Origin: Aquilaria yunnanensis
Taxonomy: Eukaryota; Streptophyta; Magnoliopsida; Malvales; Thymelaeaceae
Direction of reading: 5' to 3'
Length of the DNA stretch: 64,000 nucleotides
Assembly (NCBI GenBank): GCA_039654915.1
Contig: CM077597.1
Location: 82,710,001 to 82,774,000, forward strand
Positions within the stretch are counted from its first letter, which is position 1. Each line of letters starts with the position of its first letter. Of this stretch, positions 54,810-64,000 are shown piece by piece. Below the pieces are notes generated by a model, which saw only the letters and a list, made by a program, of their open reading frames with translations, was not told the origin of the DNA and made no database searches. A program made the position numbers and the translations under genes.

Positions 54810-57800
54810 ATGGCTTCTAATGGACGTGAGTGGATATACCAGAGAACAGATACAAATGGATACATGAATTCTGCATTTATGGCTGGTGTTAATGAGTTTC
54901 TACAGTTTGCATTTAGTAGGAAGGAGTCAGAAATGATTAAATGCCATTGTCGTAAATGTAATAATAGATTTTATCGAATAGAGTTGTAAGTGAGAGAGCA
55001 TTTGTTTCGATATGGATTTACACCAAACTATTACATATGGCACTGTCACAATGAACAATATGATAGCAATCTGCACAATTTCAATATGGCTCGTAGCTAT
55101 TTTCCATCGCAGTTATATGGAGGGACAAGGGAGAATCAAGTAGTGTAAATGCGTATGAACGGATGGTATGTGAATCAATGGGTCCATTATCATCGAATTT
55201 AGGATCTGGAAATAGTGAAAGAATATTGGTGGATGAAGAGTTTATCGATGCTGATGTCGAAGAACCTGATAATGGCAGTGATAATAATGATAATGTGTTC
55301 GATGTGTCTGAAATGAGAGAGGGGTTACCTAATCCGACCGCACAATAATTTTATAATTTGTTGGATGATGCAAATGCACCATTGTGGGATGGGTACACTA
55401 AACAAACACAATTGTCTGCAATGACCCAATTGTTAAGTTGCAAAAGTGAGTTTAATATGAAAGATCGTTGTTTCGATAGAGTACTGGAGCTTATGAATGA
55501 AATGTTGCCTGAAAGTAATAGACTCCCATCCACCCTATATGATGCGAAACAACTCACAAAAGGACTTGGGTTGCCATATACAAAAATTCATGCATGTGAG
55601 AATAACTGTATGCTATTCTATCGGGAAGATGAGAAATTAACACATTGTCGTGAATGTGGAAGCAGTAGATATAAAGAAAGAGTAACCTTTGGAAGGAAGA
55701 CGTTGATTCTGAAAAAATTGTTACGGTATCTACCAATAACAAGCAGGTTGAAGAACTTGTACATGTCATCAAAAACACTGACTCACATGACTTGGCATGC
55801 TTATAATAAATCATGCAATGATGGAAGTATGGATCATCCATGTCAGTCTGAAGCATGACGTCACGTAGATCGAACATTCCCATCATTCGCTGATGAAATT
55901 AGAAATGTTAGGCTCGGATTGTGTACCGATGGATTTAACCCGAATAATGTTGTTGGTGGAACATACACGCTATGGCCAATCTTTATAGTTGTTTACAATC
56001 TTCTGCCAGAACTATGTATGAAAGAACCCTTCATCTTTATAACTCTCTTAATTCCTGGTCCTAGAGCACCAGGATGCAACATTGATATATTCTTACGACC
56101 ATTGATTGATGAGCTCAAAACTTTATGGTCGGAAGGGGTTGTTACATGGGACAGTTGTCGACAACAAAATTTTCTTATGAAGGCATGTTTATTATGGACA
56201 ATTAATGATTTTCCTGCACTAGGAAACCTTTCAGGTTGGAGTACCCATGGTAAGCTTGCGTGTCCATATTGCATGGATGAAATTGACACATTTATGTTGA
56301 AGAAATGCAGAAAGCCATGTTGGTTTGATTGTCACAGGGTTTTTTTACCGCATAATCACACATTCCGTTCGAATGTAACATCGTTCATCCCAGGGAAGAA
56401 GGTTAGTGCTATCGCTAGTCCATATAAGTCAAGTGAGGAAATACATGCTATGTTGGTTGGGTATTGTTTTCCTCCATTTGGCTCTTCATATGATAAACAC
56501 TGAGTTGCGGGGTTTAGAGAGTGGCATAATTGGTTAAAGCGGAGTATATTCTGGGAGTTGCCATACTGGAAGCATTTGCTAGTTCGCCATAATTTGGACG
56601 TCATACATATTGAAAAAAATTGTTTCGAAAATATTTTTAATATTGTTATGGATATACGTGGGAAAACAAAAGATAACTCCAATTCTCGGCTTTCGCTTCA
56701 GGAGTTAAAAAATATGCGGCGTGATCTACATTTACGAAATATTTAGGGGAAATGTGTAAAACCAAAAGCATCTTATACGTTGAGTCGGGAACATATAAGA
56801 GATGTTACTCTGTGGCTGAGAACGATAAAGATGCCTGATTGGTATGCCTCGAACTTGGGCCGTACGGTTAACTTGAGTGACGGTACATTATATAACTTCA
56901 AGAGTCACGATTGTATGTGTTAATGCAGAGGTTGCTTCCTATTGCATTATGTGGGTATATGCCAGGTCCTATATGGGAGATGATTTCTGAGTTTTGCTCA
57001 TTTTTCAGAACCTTATGCACAAGTAGGATTTGATTTGATGACATACAACAGTTGGAGCGGAATATAGTGGTTACCATATGTAAGCTAGAAAAGATATTCC
57101 CTCCTGCCTTTTTTGATTCGATGGAATATCTTGTTATCCACCTCCCTCATGAGGCAAAGTTGTGTGGTCCAGTTCAATTTCGATGGATGTATCCATTTGA
57201 AAGGTAATTTTTTAATCTGCATTCATATTTCTGTCAATAATTTTCATATATTATATGTCAATAATTTTCGCATATTACATGTCATTAATTGTTATATTTT
57301 TTTAACTTGGCAGACTAATGCGGTCATTGAAGCAAACTGCTAGAAATAAAGCTGCAATTGAAGGATCAATTGTGGAAGCGTACTTGGTCCAGGAAATGAC
57401 TACATTCTGTAGCCATTTCTTTGAAGTAAATATTCCTACACGGTTAAACAGGGTCCCATGAAATGATGATATTGCTATTCCTGTGGCTGATGTCAAGGGT
57501 CAATTGTTATCTATCTTCAATACAAGATATCGTAACATACCCAACTGCGGGCGACAACACTTACTTGATCCCACTGAGAAACATCAAATGCATATCTACA
57601 CTTTGCGCAACTGCAATGAGATTATACCGATTGTCAGGTAACATATATGTAAACAACTACGAGGGTTTTTATATCAATCTGATTGCTTTAATTCATTATT
57701 GACTAGTTATCATTTCAGGCACTTTGACTCTTATATATCAACAAGATTTCCCCAATTAGGTGAAAGTGAATTACAAAGTGTTCGAGATCAGCATTTGACC

Positions 57801-58688
57801 GAATGGTTCTCATCATACGTGAGTTTCATGGCGTGAAAATTTTGATGTTCCTAATTGTGTTTTGCTTGAATTTACTGTGCAATTATGTTATTATATTAAC
57901 TTGATATTTTCAGGTTAACCGTTTCAAGGATAAATTAGATCCTCGTATTGTACAATTAGCCCGTGGTCCTATTCGAGTTGCCGTTTCATACAGTGAATGT
58001 ATTGGGAATGGTTTTCATTTCCACACACAATCCTACGGCAAAGACAAAACGACATAGAATTATGATGTTTGCATGAAGGGTGAGACATGGGGATCCAGTG
58101 GCTATGATTTTTATGGCCTTATTGATGAGATTATACGTATTGAGTACCACGGGAGTGGGTATGAAGTCATGACGTTGTTCAAATGTACTTGGTTTGATCT
58201 GACACGTGGTGTTCAAAGTTGCGCACATACTGGTGTTGTTGATGTTAAATGGAAGTCAAGATTATCACCACCTGAGCCGTTTATCTTTGCGACACAGGCT
58301 CAACAAGTTTACTACTGTGAGTACCCTAACAAGACTCTTCATCAGTGGTGGCCGGTGGTTAAAACGAAACCACGAGCTTTCATCGATTGTTCATCGAATA
58401 ATTTAAGTATTCGATCTGACGAGAATGAGGAAATGTCTGATGAGCAAACATGTCGGTTAGAAACCACAAATGAGCCGTTCCAAGAAATGATTTCAAGTGA
58501 AGTACTAATGGAAACAATTGATGGCATTGCCCTTGATGAGATTAACATACTTGTCGATAGAACGTCTGTTCCTAAAATCGTCCAACACCTGGATTAGAAC
58601 ATCGAGGTCACAGAAGCCGATGGGGATACATCAGATGATGAATCATCGCTCGATAGTTTTGAGTCAGATGAAGGCGATGATGTTTGAT
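54810..58688 (+). pseudogene. TNP2-type CACTA transposase (TNPD-like)
   Basis: Starts MASNGREWIYQRTDTNGYM (transposase-associated domain, with CHCRKCNNRF and HLFRYGFTPNYYIWH). It continues into the tnp2 domain: HACENNCMLFYRED, CRECGSSRYKER, MTWHAYNKSCNDGSMDHPC, VRLGLCTDGFNPNNVVGGTY, LCMKEPFIFITLLIPGPRAP, GCNIDIFLRPLIDELK, LLWTINDFPALGNLSGWSTH, NLDVIHIEKNCFENI. A DUF4218-like part follows across introns (57206-57313, about 57637-57717, about 57827-57913), then a DUF4216-like part from about 58073 (LFKCTWFDLTRGVQ, FATQAQQVYYCEYPNK). At least seven in-frame stops (for example after 54987, 55345, 55857, 56503, 56745, 58597), so it cannot make a full protein. Confidence 0.85.
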
Positions 58689-58905
58689 TAAGTGTAATTG
58701 TTTAAAACATTTGCATGTTTTATTTGAAATCGTAATATAACTTTTAATGCATTTATGTTTGTGAATGGTTAAGGAAAAAAATTTATGAAATTTAATCATC
58801 ACATATCTAATTAATTACCTGTGTCGTTGAAATGAAAATAATTAACTTTTTTCCCACCAAAAATTATTGCATGCTATTAAAAAAATAATAATAATGTTAA
58901 TAAAT

Positions 58906-59473
58906 GGGTAAAATTCACCGGGGGTCACTTAGCTTAATTTTTTGTCCTCAACGGGTACCTTACCGGTTCAAACAAATTGTCCTAGAAAGGTACATTACCT
59001 TTTATCACGTGTCCTGTTTAACTACTTTCCGTTAATTTCAGAGTTATATAGTATAAAAATTGCTTATGTTGCATAGAAAATGAAGTATGAGGTTGATGAA
59101 TTGAGAGACGATGAAAATTCTAGGTGAGCGTCACAGAGCAAAATGAGGTGGTATTGAAGTGGAGCAGAGTCAAGAATTTGGAGAGGGATGAAAGAGATCA
59201 TGACAAAAGTTTAGGGTTAGATTTATAATGTTAGGGTTTAGAATTGTTGATATAAAAAAATTAAAGTACCATAAGTGTTATTTTATAATTTATTTCAAAC
59301 TTTTTAATACAAAAATGTAAGCAATTAGAGTTAGATATAACTCTGAAATTAACGGAAAGTACTCAAACAGGACACGCGATAAAAGGTAAGGTACCTCGAT
59401 AGGACAATTTGAAGGTAAAGTACCCGTTTAGGACAAAAACATAAGCTAGGTCACCCCCGGTGGATTTTACCGA
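58906..59473. mobile_element. MULE-like MITE (568 bp) with 9-bp target duplication
   Basis: TTAATAAAT lies at 58897-58905 and 59474-59482. Terminal inverted repeats are about 150 bp long (GGGTAAAATTCACC..GGGGGTCACTTAGCTTA / reverse of ..CATAAGCTAGGTCACCCCC, GGTACCTTACC, CACGTGTCCTGTTT, TTAATTTCAGAGTTATAT). No frame inside. Inserted just downstream of the TNP2-type gene. Confidence 0.85.
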
Positions 59474-59630
59474 TTAATAAATTTGGGAGATTTAATCTGA
59501 CCATACACATTAAATCTATATATTTAATTTCCAAAATATAAATATTTTCATTTATTCATCAACTAAAAAAAGTGTAATAATTAACTCCTCCAACCATATA
59601 ATTAGTTCATATATAAACACATTATAAATT

Positions 59631-59632
<2 letters not shown>

Positions 59633-59712
<80 letters not shown>
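59633..59712. repeat. (AT)n microsatellite, about 80 bp
   Basis: Pure AT dinucleotide run. Confidence 0.97.
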
Positions 59713-59715
<3 letters not shown>

Positions 59716-59739
59716 ATATTCACTCTGTCCAACGGTTTT

Positions 59740-60215
59740 AAGTTAGTAATTAATAAGGGTAGGAAAGATGTAGGAACATAATTAGCTAGGGTAGCGCGTT
59801 GTCCGACGTTTTTGAGTCAATATTTAAAAAATCATAGGAAATATGTAGGACCATAATGACCTAGGGTAGCGCGTTATCCAACGGTTTTGAGTCAATATTT
59901 AAAAAATCGTAGGAAATATGTAGGACCATAATGACCTAAGGTAGCGTGTTGTCCGACAGTTTTGAGTTAATATTTCAGTTAAGTAGTAAAACTGTAGGAA
60001 AATTAGATGTCATAAAAGCGTAGGAGTAAACTAGGAAAACCGTAGGAAGTTCGTTGAAACAAAGGCGGGAATCCAATTACTGGCGGGAAATTCTAAAATT
60101 TAGTTTCCTACGCTTTTCATGCATTTTATATTTTTAGTACGAAAACCGTAGGAAATATTGCTACGGTTTTCCTACATTTTTAAAAAATGCAGGAAAATCG
60201 TAGGTTAAGTTGGTA
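59740..60215. repeat. Internal subterminal-like repeat cluster of CACTA type
   Basis: A unit of about 93 bp (tagggtagcgcgttrtccracg, tttttgagtcaatatttaaaaaatc, ataggaaatatgtaggaccataatgacc) is repeated three times. Then cctacgcttttcatgcatttt, cgaaaaccgtaggaa and ctacggttttcctacattttt follow. The words are the same as those at the two ends of the CACTA region. It sits upstream of the second gene. Confidence 0.8.
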
Positions 60216-60966
60216 GCTAAATTGCCAAACTTCCCCTTTAAATTCGTGGAAGTTCTTTAGTTTTCACCACCCCATTCCTTCGTTTCTGCGACACACTCTT
60301 CCAAACCCATTCCCCAAATTTCCCCCAGAGCTATTTAAACTAGGTAATTTTTATTTTTAAGTACTTTTTCATATATAATTAATGTTTGTTATTACATATA
60401 GTTGTTGTTTACATATATATATAATGCATGTATTGAAGGTTAAATTTTAAGAAGCTAGTTTTTATATTATATGTTTTAGGTAATGTTATATATGGTGTTA
60501 GTAATGAATATGTATGTGGTTAGTTATATGGTGTTACTAATTAATATGTATGTGGTTAAGGACAACAATAATTTTTTATGTAATAATGGTTACTTCTATT
60601 TGTACTACAGCATATTACTATATATGTGGTTAATATAAAAACTGTTAGTTCAATAATGTTAGAGTAATATTGTTAGCACTTTAATAATGTTAGTGTAAGA
60701 AGCACAACTTACAACACTAATGTTACTTCAATAATGTAAGTATAATCAGCTAATGCTAGTTTAATAATTTAATTTTATAAATAAGTATATACCAAATAAT
60801 TGGCAATTTTAAAAAGTGTTACTGCACAAATGGTATTCAAATGACTGAAATTTCAAAAATTACAGAGTTTACTAAAATAATGAAATTTAATATGTAAATA
60901 TTAGTGACGTAATGCTAATTTAGTATTACATATATATGTAATAAACATGTTAAACTTTAATTTTAG
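60216..60966 (+). promoter_or_regulatory. Upstream region and probable 5' UTR intron of the second CACTA gene
   Basis: A pyrimidine-rich leader (accaccccattccttcg.. to about 60342) is followed by aggtaatttttattt (possible donor) and AT-rich sequence up to tttaattttagg at 60958-60966, an acceptor directly before the ATG. This parallels the leader of the TNP2-type gene. Assignment is tentative. Confidence 0.4.
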
Positions 60967-63052
60967 GATGGTTCGCCCCAGACAGTCCGGCTCGGGCAAA
61001 GCCCCGGCCAAGGACATACATGATCCCCGACGTAGTTGGGGTCGACGACAGTCTGTTGTGACACCTACAGACCGAGACTCAGACCCAGCTCCCACAAACA
61101 TAGGCTCAGACATCGGTGCATCCGACCCAGCCACAGATGCAGCTGCCATATACTCCGGTGCCATGACCTCATGTGCCGCATACATTTGGCGCATCGAGCT
61201 CCGGATCCGCATTTCAGCAGTTTCGAGACACGCAGACTGATGCGTATTACCAGGATATGAGCGGAATATCCAGGTCATTTCAGTACCAGCAGACAGGGAT
61301 CGGGCAGCCCACATGGGATGTCGATCCTAACTCATTCCTTGATCCAGATGAGCTCAGTATATCCACTCCTCATCTACCCGGCCTACACCCGAGTCAGCAA
61401 CAGCAGCAGCCGCCTCAACAGGGCCAGGCCACTGGCGGCCCAGCGGTCACACCTGACACGCAACCAACTGCTGGGGCCCCATTACCTAAAGGGCGAGGCC
61501 CACGGGTAGTTGACTTACCACCACCTCCACCTTCGCAGGACCGTCCGCTCATCGTCCCTCGAGAGTAAGTATTACTGACTGTTACAAAGTTAATTTTGAT
61601 ATAATTATACGTTGTTCTTATACATCAGTTTATATATATATATCTTACTATAATCATCATTTGTTACAGCTTACTCACTGATGACTCTGTTCGTTCCACC
61701 ATAGCCTCTATTCATGTGAGGTTGTGAGACGAAAGTTCTATATCTTGGTCACATACATCTCGAGCTGCACGAGAGGAGCACGTGACCACGTTAGAGGTAA
61801 TTGGTTGTTATACATTTTTAAACAATACTTTGTATATGGAAAAATTAATAATTTTTTTTCTTCTTTGTGAAATTGCAGAACTACTATAGATGGGACCCTA
61901 GAGACTTCGGCGCCATCCGCCGAATTGTCTTCGACTACTGTTCGTGGTCCGTGCGAAACCACGTCTATCATTGGAGGTCCGTCGCGATTCAGAAGATCCC
62001 CGCCTTCTTGGACAACCCTGACTACAATTTGCTGTGGCCACATGTTCCACCCTACTACAGTCAGCAGGTGTGGAATCAGTTGTGTGACCAGTGGGAGCAG
62101 GAGCGATGGAAGAAGCTATCGGAGGTTGGTTCCCATGCCAAGCACATAGCGGATAGCTCAGGCCTTGTTCCGAAGCACACAATGGGCACAATCCCAGGCG
62201 AGATGCACTGGGATCGTATGGTACCAACTTGGACCTTCCATACAATATAAATTTTGTATGATTTATTAATTACTTTAATTTTTAATTATATCTAAAATTG
62301 TGCAAACAAAAGCAAATGATGGAGTTGAGCCATCATTTGATGAGTGGTGGTCTCATACTCATATACGGAATAAGACCGGTCAGCCCATCGATCTGATTTC
62401 ACAGCAGCTGCAGGTAATAAATGTTCATTTACCACTACAAACATTGTTTTAAAAATATAATATTTGTCTTACTAACACTAATTTCTTTTTCTTGTAGGAT
62501 TGATATGTCCAGCGGATTCAACAAAAATACAAGAATCCGGATGACCGCCCGCAGTTCGATGCAGAGGTCTGGAGTGAGGTACGAGGCCCACCAAAAAAGG
62601 GCCGACTACCGGGTGTTCCGCGCCGACTCTCTAATCCCCAGACATTTGGACCAAATCGGGTATTTTTCATTCATATTTAACTTTATTAATTATTTTTTTC
62701 ACTTTTACGTTGTTAATTGCTACTTACAAAATTTTTTAGGCTCCACGTGCTGATTCGGAGGAGATTGCTCAGCTGAGGGCTGAGAACACCCAGCTATGGA
62801 GTGATTTTACGCGGCTACAGGCAGACGTTCGCACTCAGGTTCAGCGAGAGACCGAGGCTGCAATGAGCGCCATACTTAACAGGTTGATCCAGCAAGGGAT
62901 TATACCTGCATCGGCACTCTCAGACGACCTATGGACCGGATCCTCCACTCAGCCTCCTGCCGACGATTGTAGCCAACGAGATGACGATGATCAGCCCGGC
63001 ACTGCATCTCATTTATTTTATATTAGATCTCCTTCAGTTCTTTGTAATTAAC
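60967..63052 (+). pseudogene. Second En/Spm-type gene (Transposase_24/TNPA-like), probably broken
   Basis: Exon 1 (60967-61564): MVRPRQSGSGKAPAKDIHDP ... TNIGSDIGASDPATDA, a one-base frame change near 61190, then TFGASSSGSAFQQFRDTQTD, a Gln/Pro-rich stretch and PPPPPSQDRPLIVPR, ending at a GTAAGT. Exon 2 about 61670-61796. Exon 3 from 61879: NYYRWDPRDFGAIRRIVFDY, WEQERWKKLSEVGSHAKHI. Later exons: EPSFDEWWSHTHIRNKTGQP (62320-62412), KNPDDRPQFDAEVWSEV (62500-62660), and a coiled coil SEEIAQLRAENTQLWSDFTR ... ILNRLIQQGI to the stop at 63049-63051. The layout (acidic/Pro N-terminus, conserved middle, C-terminal coiled coil) fits the plant transposase Ptta/En/Spm family, whose TNPA member binds subterminal repeats. 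GC-rich relative to its surroundings. Exon 2 contains a TGA-like break and exon 1 the frameshift, so function is doubtful. Confidence 0.65.
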
Positions 63053-63116
63053 ACTTTCCTGTAAAAATTGATTACTTTTATGTATAGTAATTTTATTGAT
63101 TACTTTGATCAATTGT

Positions 63117-63158
<42 letters not shown>

Positions 63159-63215
63159 TAACAGAATAATAATAATAATAATAATAATAATTTTTGTTTT
63201 ATTATTATTATTAAA
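63117..63215. repeat. (AAT)n microsatellite
   Basis: Two runs of taa/aat triplets, followed by the inverse att run. Confidence 0.95.
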
Positions 63216-63269
63216 TAATGCAATATAATATGTTTTTATTTTGTGTATAAATTAATTTCCTAAAATCTT

Positions 63270-63665
63270 TAAATTGTCACAAAATCGTAGGAACAATGTT
63301 AATGACAGAAAACCGTAGGATATATAAAAGTCCCAAAACCGTAGGACAAAAAGGTCACAAAATCGTAGAAATTAATGCATCTCAAAAGCGTCGGATATAA
63401 TGCGGACCACAGGCGTCATAAAAGTGTAGGAATTAATGCATCTCAAAAGCGTCGGATATAATGGGGACCACAGGTGTCATAAAAGTGTAGGAATTAATGC
63501 ATCTCAAAAGCATCGGATATAAGGCGTCATAAAAGCGTAGGACCATTTTACGTTTATCCGACGGTTTTTATTTCCGACACTACTTTTTCCTACGGTTTTG
63601 TCCGACGATTTTAATTGTAGGAAATGACCATTTCCTACAGTTTCCCTACATTTTTTTCCTGACTC
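63270..63665. repeat. Right subterminal array of the CACTA element with a 61-bp tandem repeat
   Basis: attaatgcatctcaaaagcg starts at 63371, 63432 and 63493 (period 61 bp), with tcggatataatg and ggcgtcataaaagtgtagg in each unit. It is followed by inverse words (cctacggttttg, tccgacgatttt, cctacagtttcc) up to the end. Confidence 0.85.
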
Positions 63666-64000
63666 AAATGCCTTATTTTCTTGTAGTAACGATTAAGTGA
63701 AAAGCTGAAGACTATTTGGAAGCTTCATTTGAGGAGGTGCAAATAAATGAGGTAGTTTGGGAGTGTGGTGGGAGTAAAGCACCAGGACTAGATGGGTTCT
63801 CCTTCAATTTCTTGAAAAGAAACTGGGAGGAAGTGAAGGAAGAGGTAGTGAAGTTTGTGAAACATTTTCACAAGTTTGGGAAGATAGAGAAAAGATGCAA
63901 TTCATCATTTGTGACTTTGATACCTAAAAAGAAGAATCCGGTTTGTTTAAGGGAGTATAGACCAATCAGTTTGATTGGTTGTCAATATAAAATGCTTGGT

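Larger units (their letters stand above)
53482..63688 (+). mobile_element. CACTA (En/Spm) DNA transposon sequence inside LINE ORF2
   Basis: Right end TTTTCTTGTAGTA is the inverse of a CACTA-type terminus (TACTACAAGAAAA); the left end TGCTACGAAAATTT is a diverged partner. Subterminal arrays of CCTACGGTTTT / AAACCGTAGGA and TCCGACGCTTTT words fill 53497-53920 and 63270-63660. It carries a TNP2-type transposase gene and a second En/Spm-type gene, both on plus. No matching 3-bp target duplication was identified. A third subterminal-like cluster at 59740-60215 suggests two fused or nested elements. Confidence 0.82.
51176..64000 (+). pseudogene. L1-type LINE (ORF1 tail, endonuclease, start of RT), split by CACTA sequence
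   Basis: 51176-51718 is an acidic/Lys-rich frame that fits the C-terminal part of a LINE ORF1. ORF2 starts near 52199: LNVRGVAKAEKRRLVKEL, VDFLGLQET, GHSGGLICAW, then a frameshift in an A7 tract near 52585 and VLFGNFNAV, SRLNRFLVS, RYFSDHCPVLL. The endonuclease metal-binding motif GDFN reads GNFN, so the catalytic Asp is lost. The pre-RT region (WKQDVYGSLDKQIVELKTDL, RIRWAVDGDENSKYFHAVV) runs to about 53481. The RT domain resumes at about 63690 (CGGSKAPGLDGFSFNFLK, FVTLIPKKKNP, EYRPISLIGCQYKM) and leaves the window. Confidence 0.86.

Noticed and set aside
54900..58600. A functional TNP2-type transposase
   Set aside because: At least seven in-frame stops spread over the conserved domains cannot be explained by introns.
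61867..62250. Minus-strand frames over the second CACTA gene
   Set aside because: Antisense shadows of a GC-rich exon; the plus frame has the family-like text and splice signals.

Overview
The window is plant nuclear DNA, most likely from a eudicot with a large, repeat-rich genome. The evidence is layer upon layer of Ty3/Gypsy (Tat-like, Athila-like and probably Tekay/Del-like), Ty1/Copia, L1-type LINE, CACTA, hAT-like and MULE-like elements, plant-type tRNA primer sites, spliced En/Spm genes and AT-rich spacers. There is no rRNA, tRNA or CRISPR locus. The only sequence that looks like intact genes lies at about 4.3-7.6 kb.

Layout. 1-3811 is a 51-bp minisatellite. 4348-7535 holds four intact minus-strand reading frames in a head-to-tail row: three tandem paralogues (7535 to 5393) with a basic stretch plus Cys cluster like that of carlavirus-type nucleic-acid-binding proteins (NABP), then an intronless cytokinin-activating LOG-like gene. 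The LOG-like gene carries the same promoter cassette as the NABP-like genes. This gene island is the most interesting part of the window. 7.7-10.5 kb is small tandem repeats and TE-like spacer.

10.5-21.1 kb holds two degenerate Tat/Ogre-like Gypsy elements on the minus strand (A: LTR, gag, protease; B: LTR and ORF1). B is inserted in the gag of an Athila-like element (family C). 21.1-27.1 kb is several family C pieces, including a head-to-head LTR/primer-site palindrome and an LTR that contains a solo LTR with target duplication. 27.5-41.9 kb is a pair of divergent, inverted copies of another LTR (family F). One copy carries a truncated Copia element. The other carries a solo LTR (G), which in turn carries an Athila-like element (C3) that has only one LTR yet is flanked by a perfect 5-bp duplication.

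42.3-46.5 kb has a non-autonomous hAT-like element, a long inverted-repeat element and a broken Copia LTR pair. 46.8-49.8 kb is the 3' end of a LINE split by a solo LTR. 51.2-64.0 kb is a second LINE split in ORF2 by about 10 kb of CACTA sequence, which carries a dead TNP2-type transposase, a second En/Spm-type gene, a MULE-like MITE and an unexpected internal cluster of subterminal repeats.

Apart from the gene island almost everything is mobile and decayed. The nesting order is readable from target duplications: F is older than G, which is older than C3; each LINE is older than the LTR or CACTA inside it; family C is older than element B.
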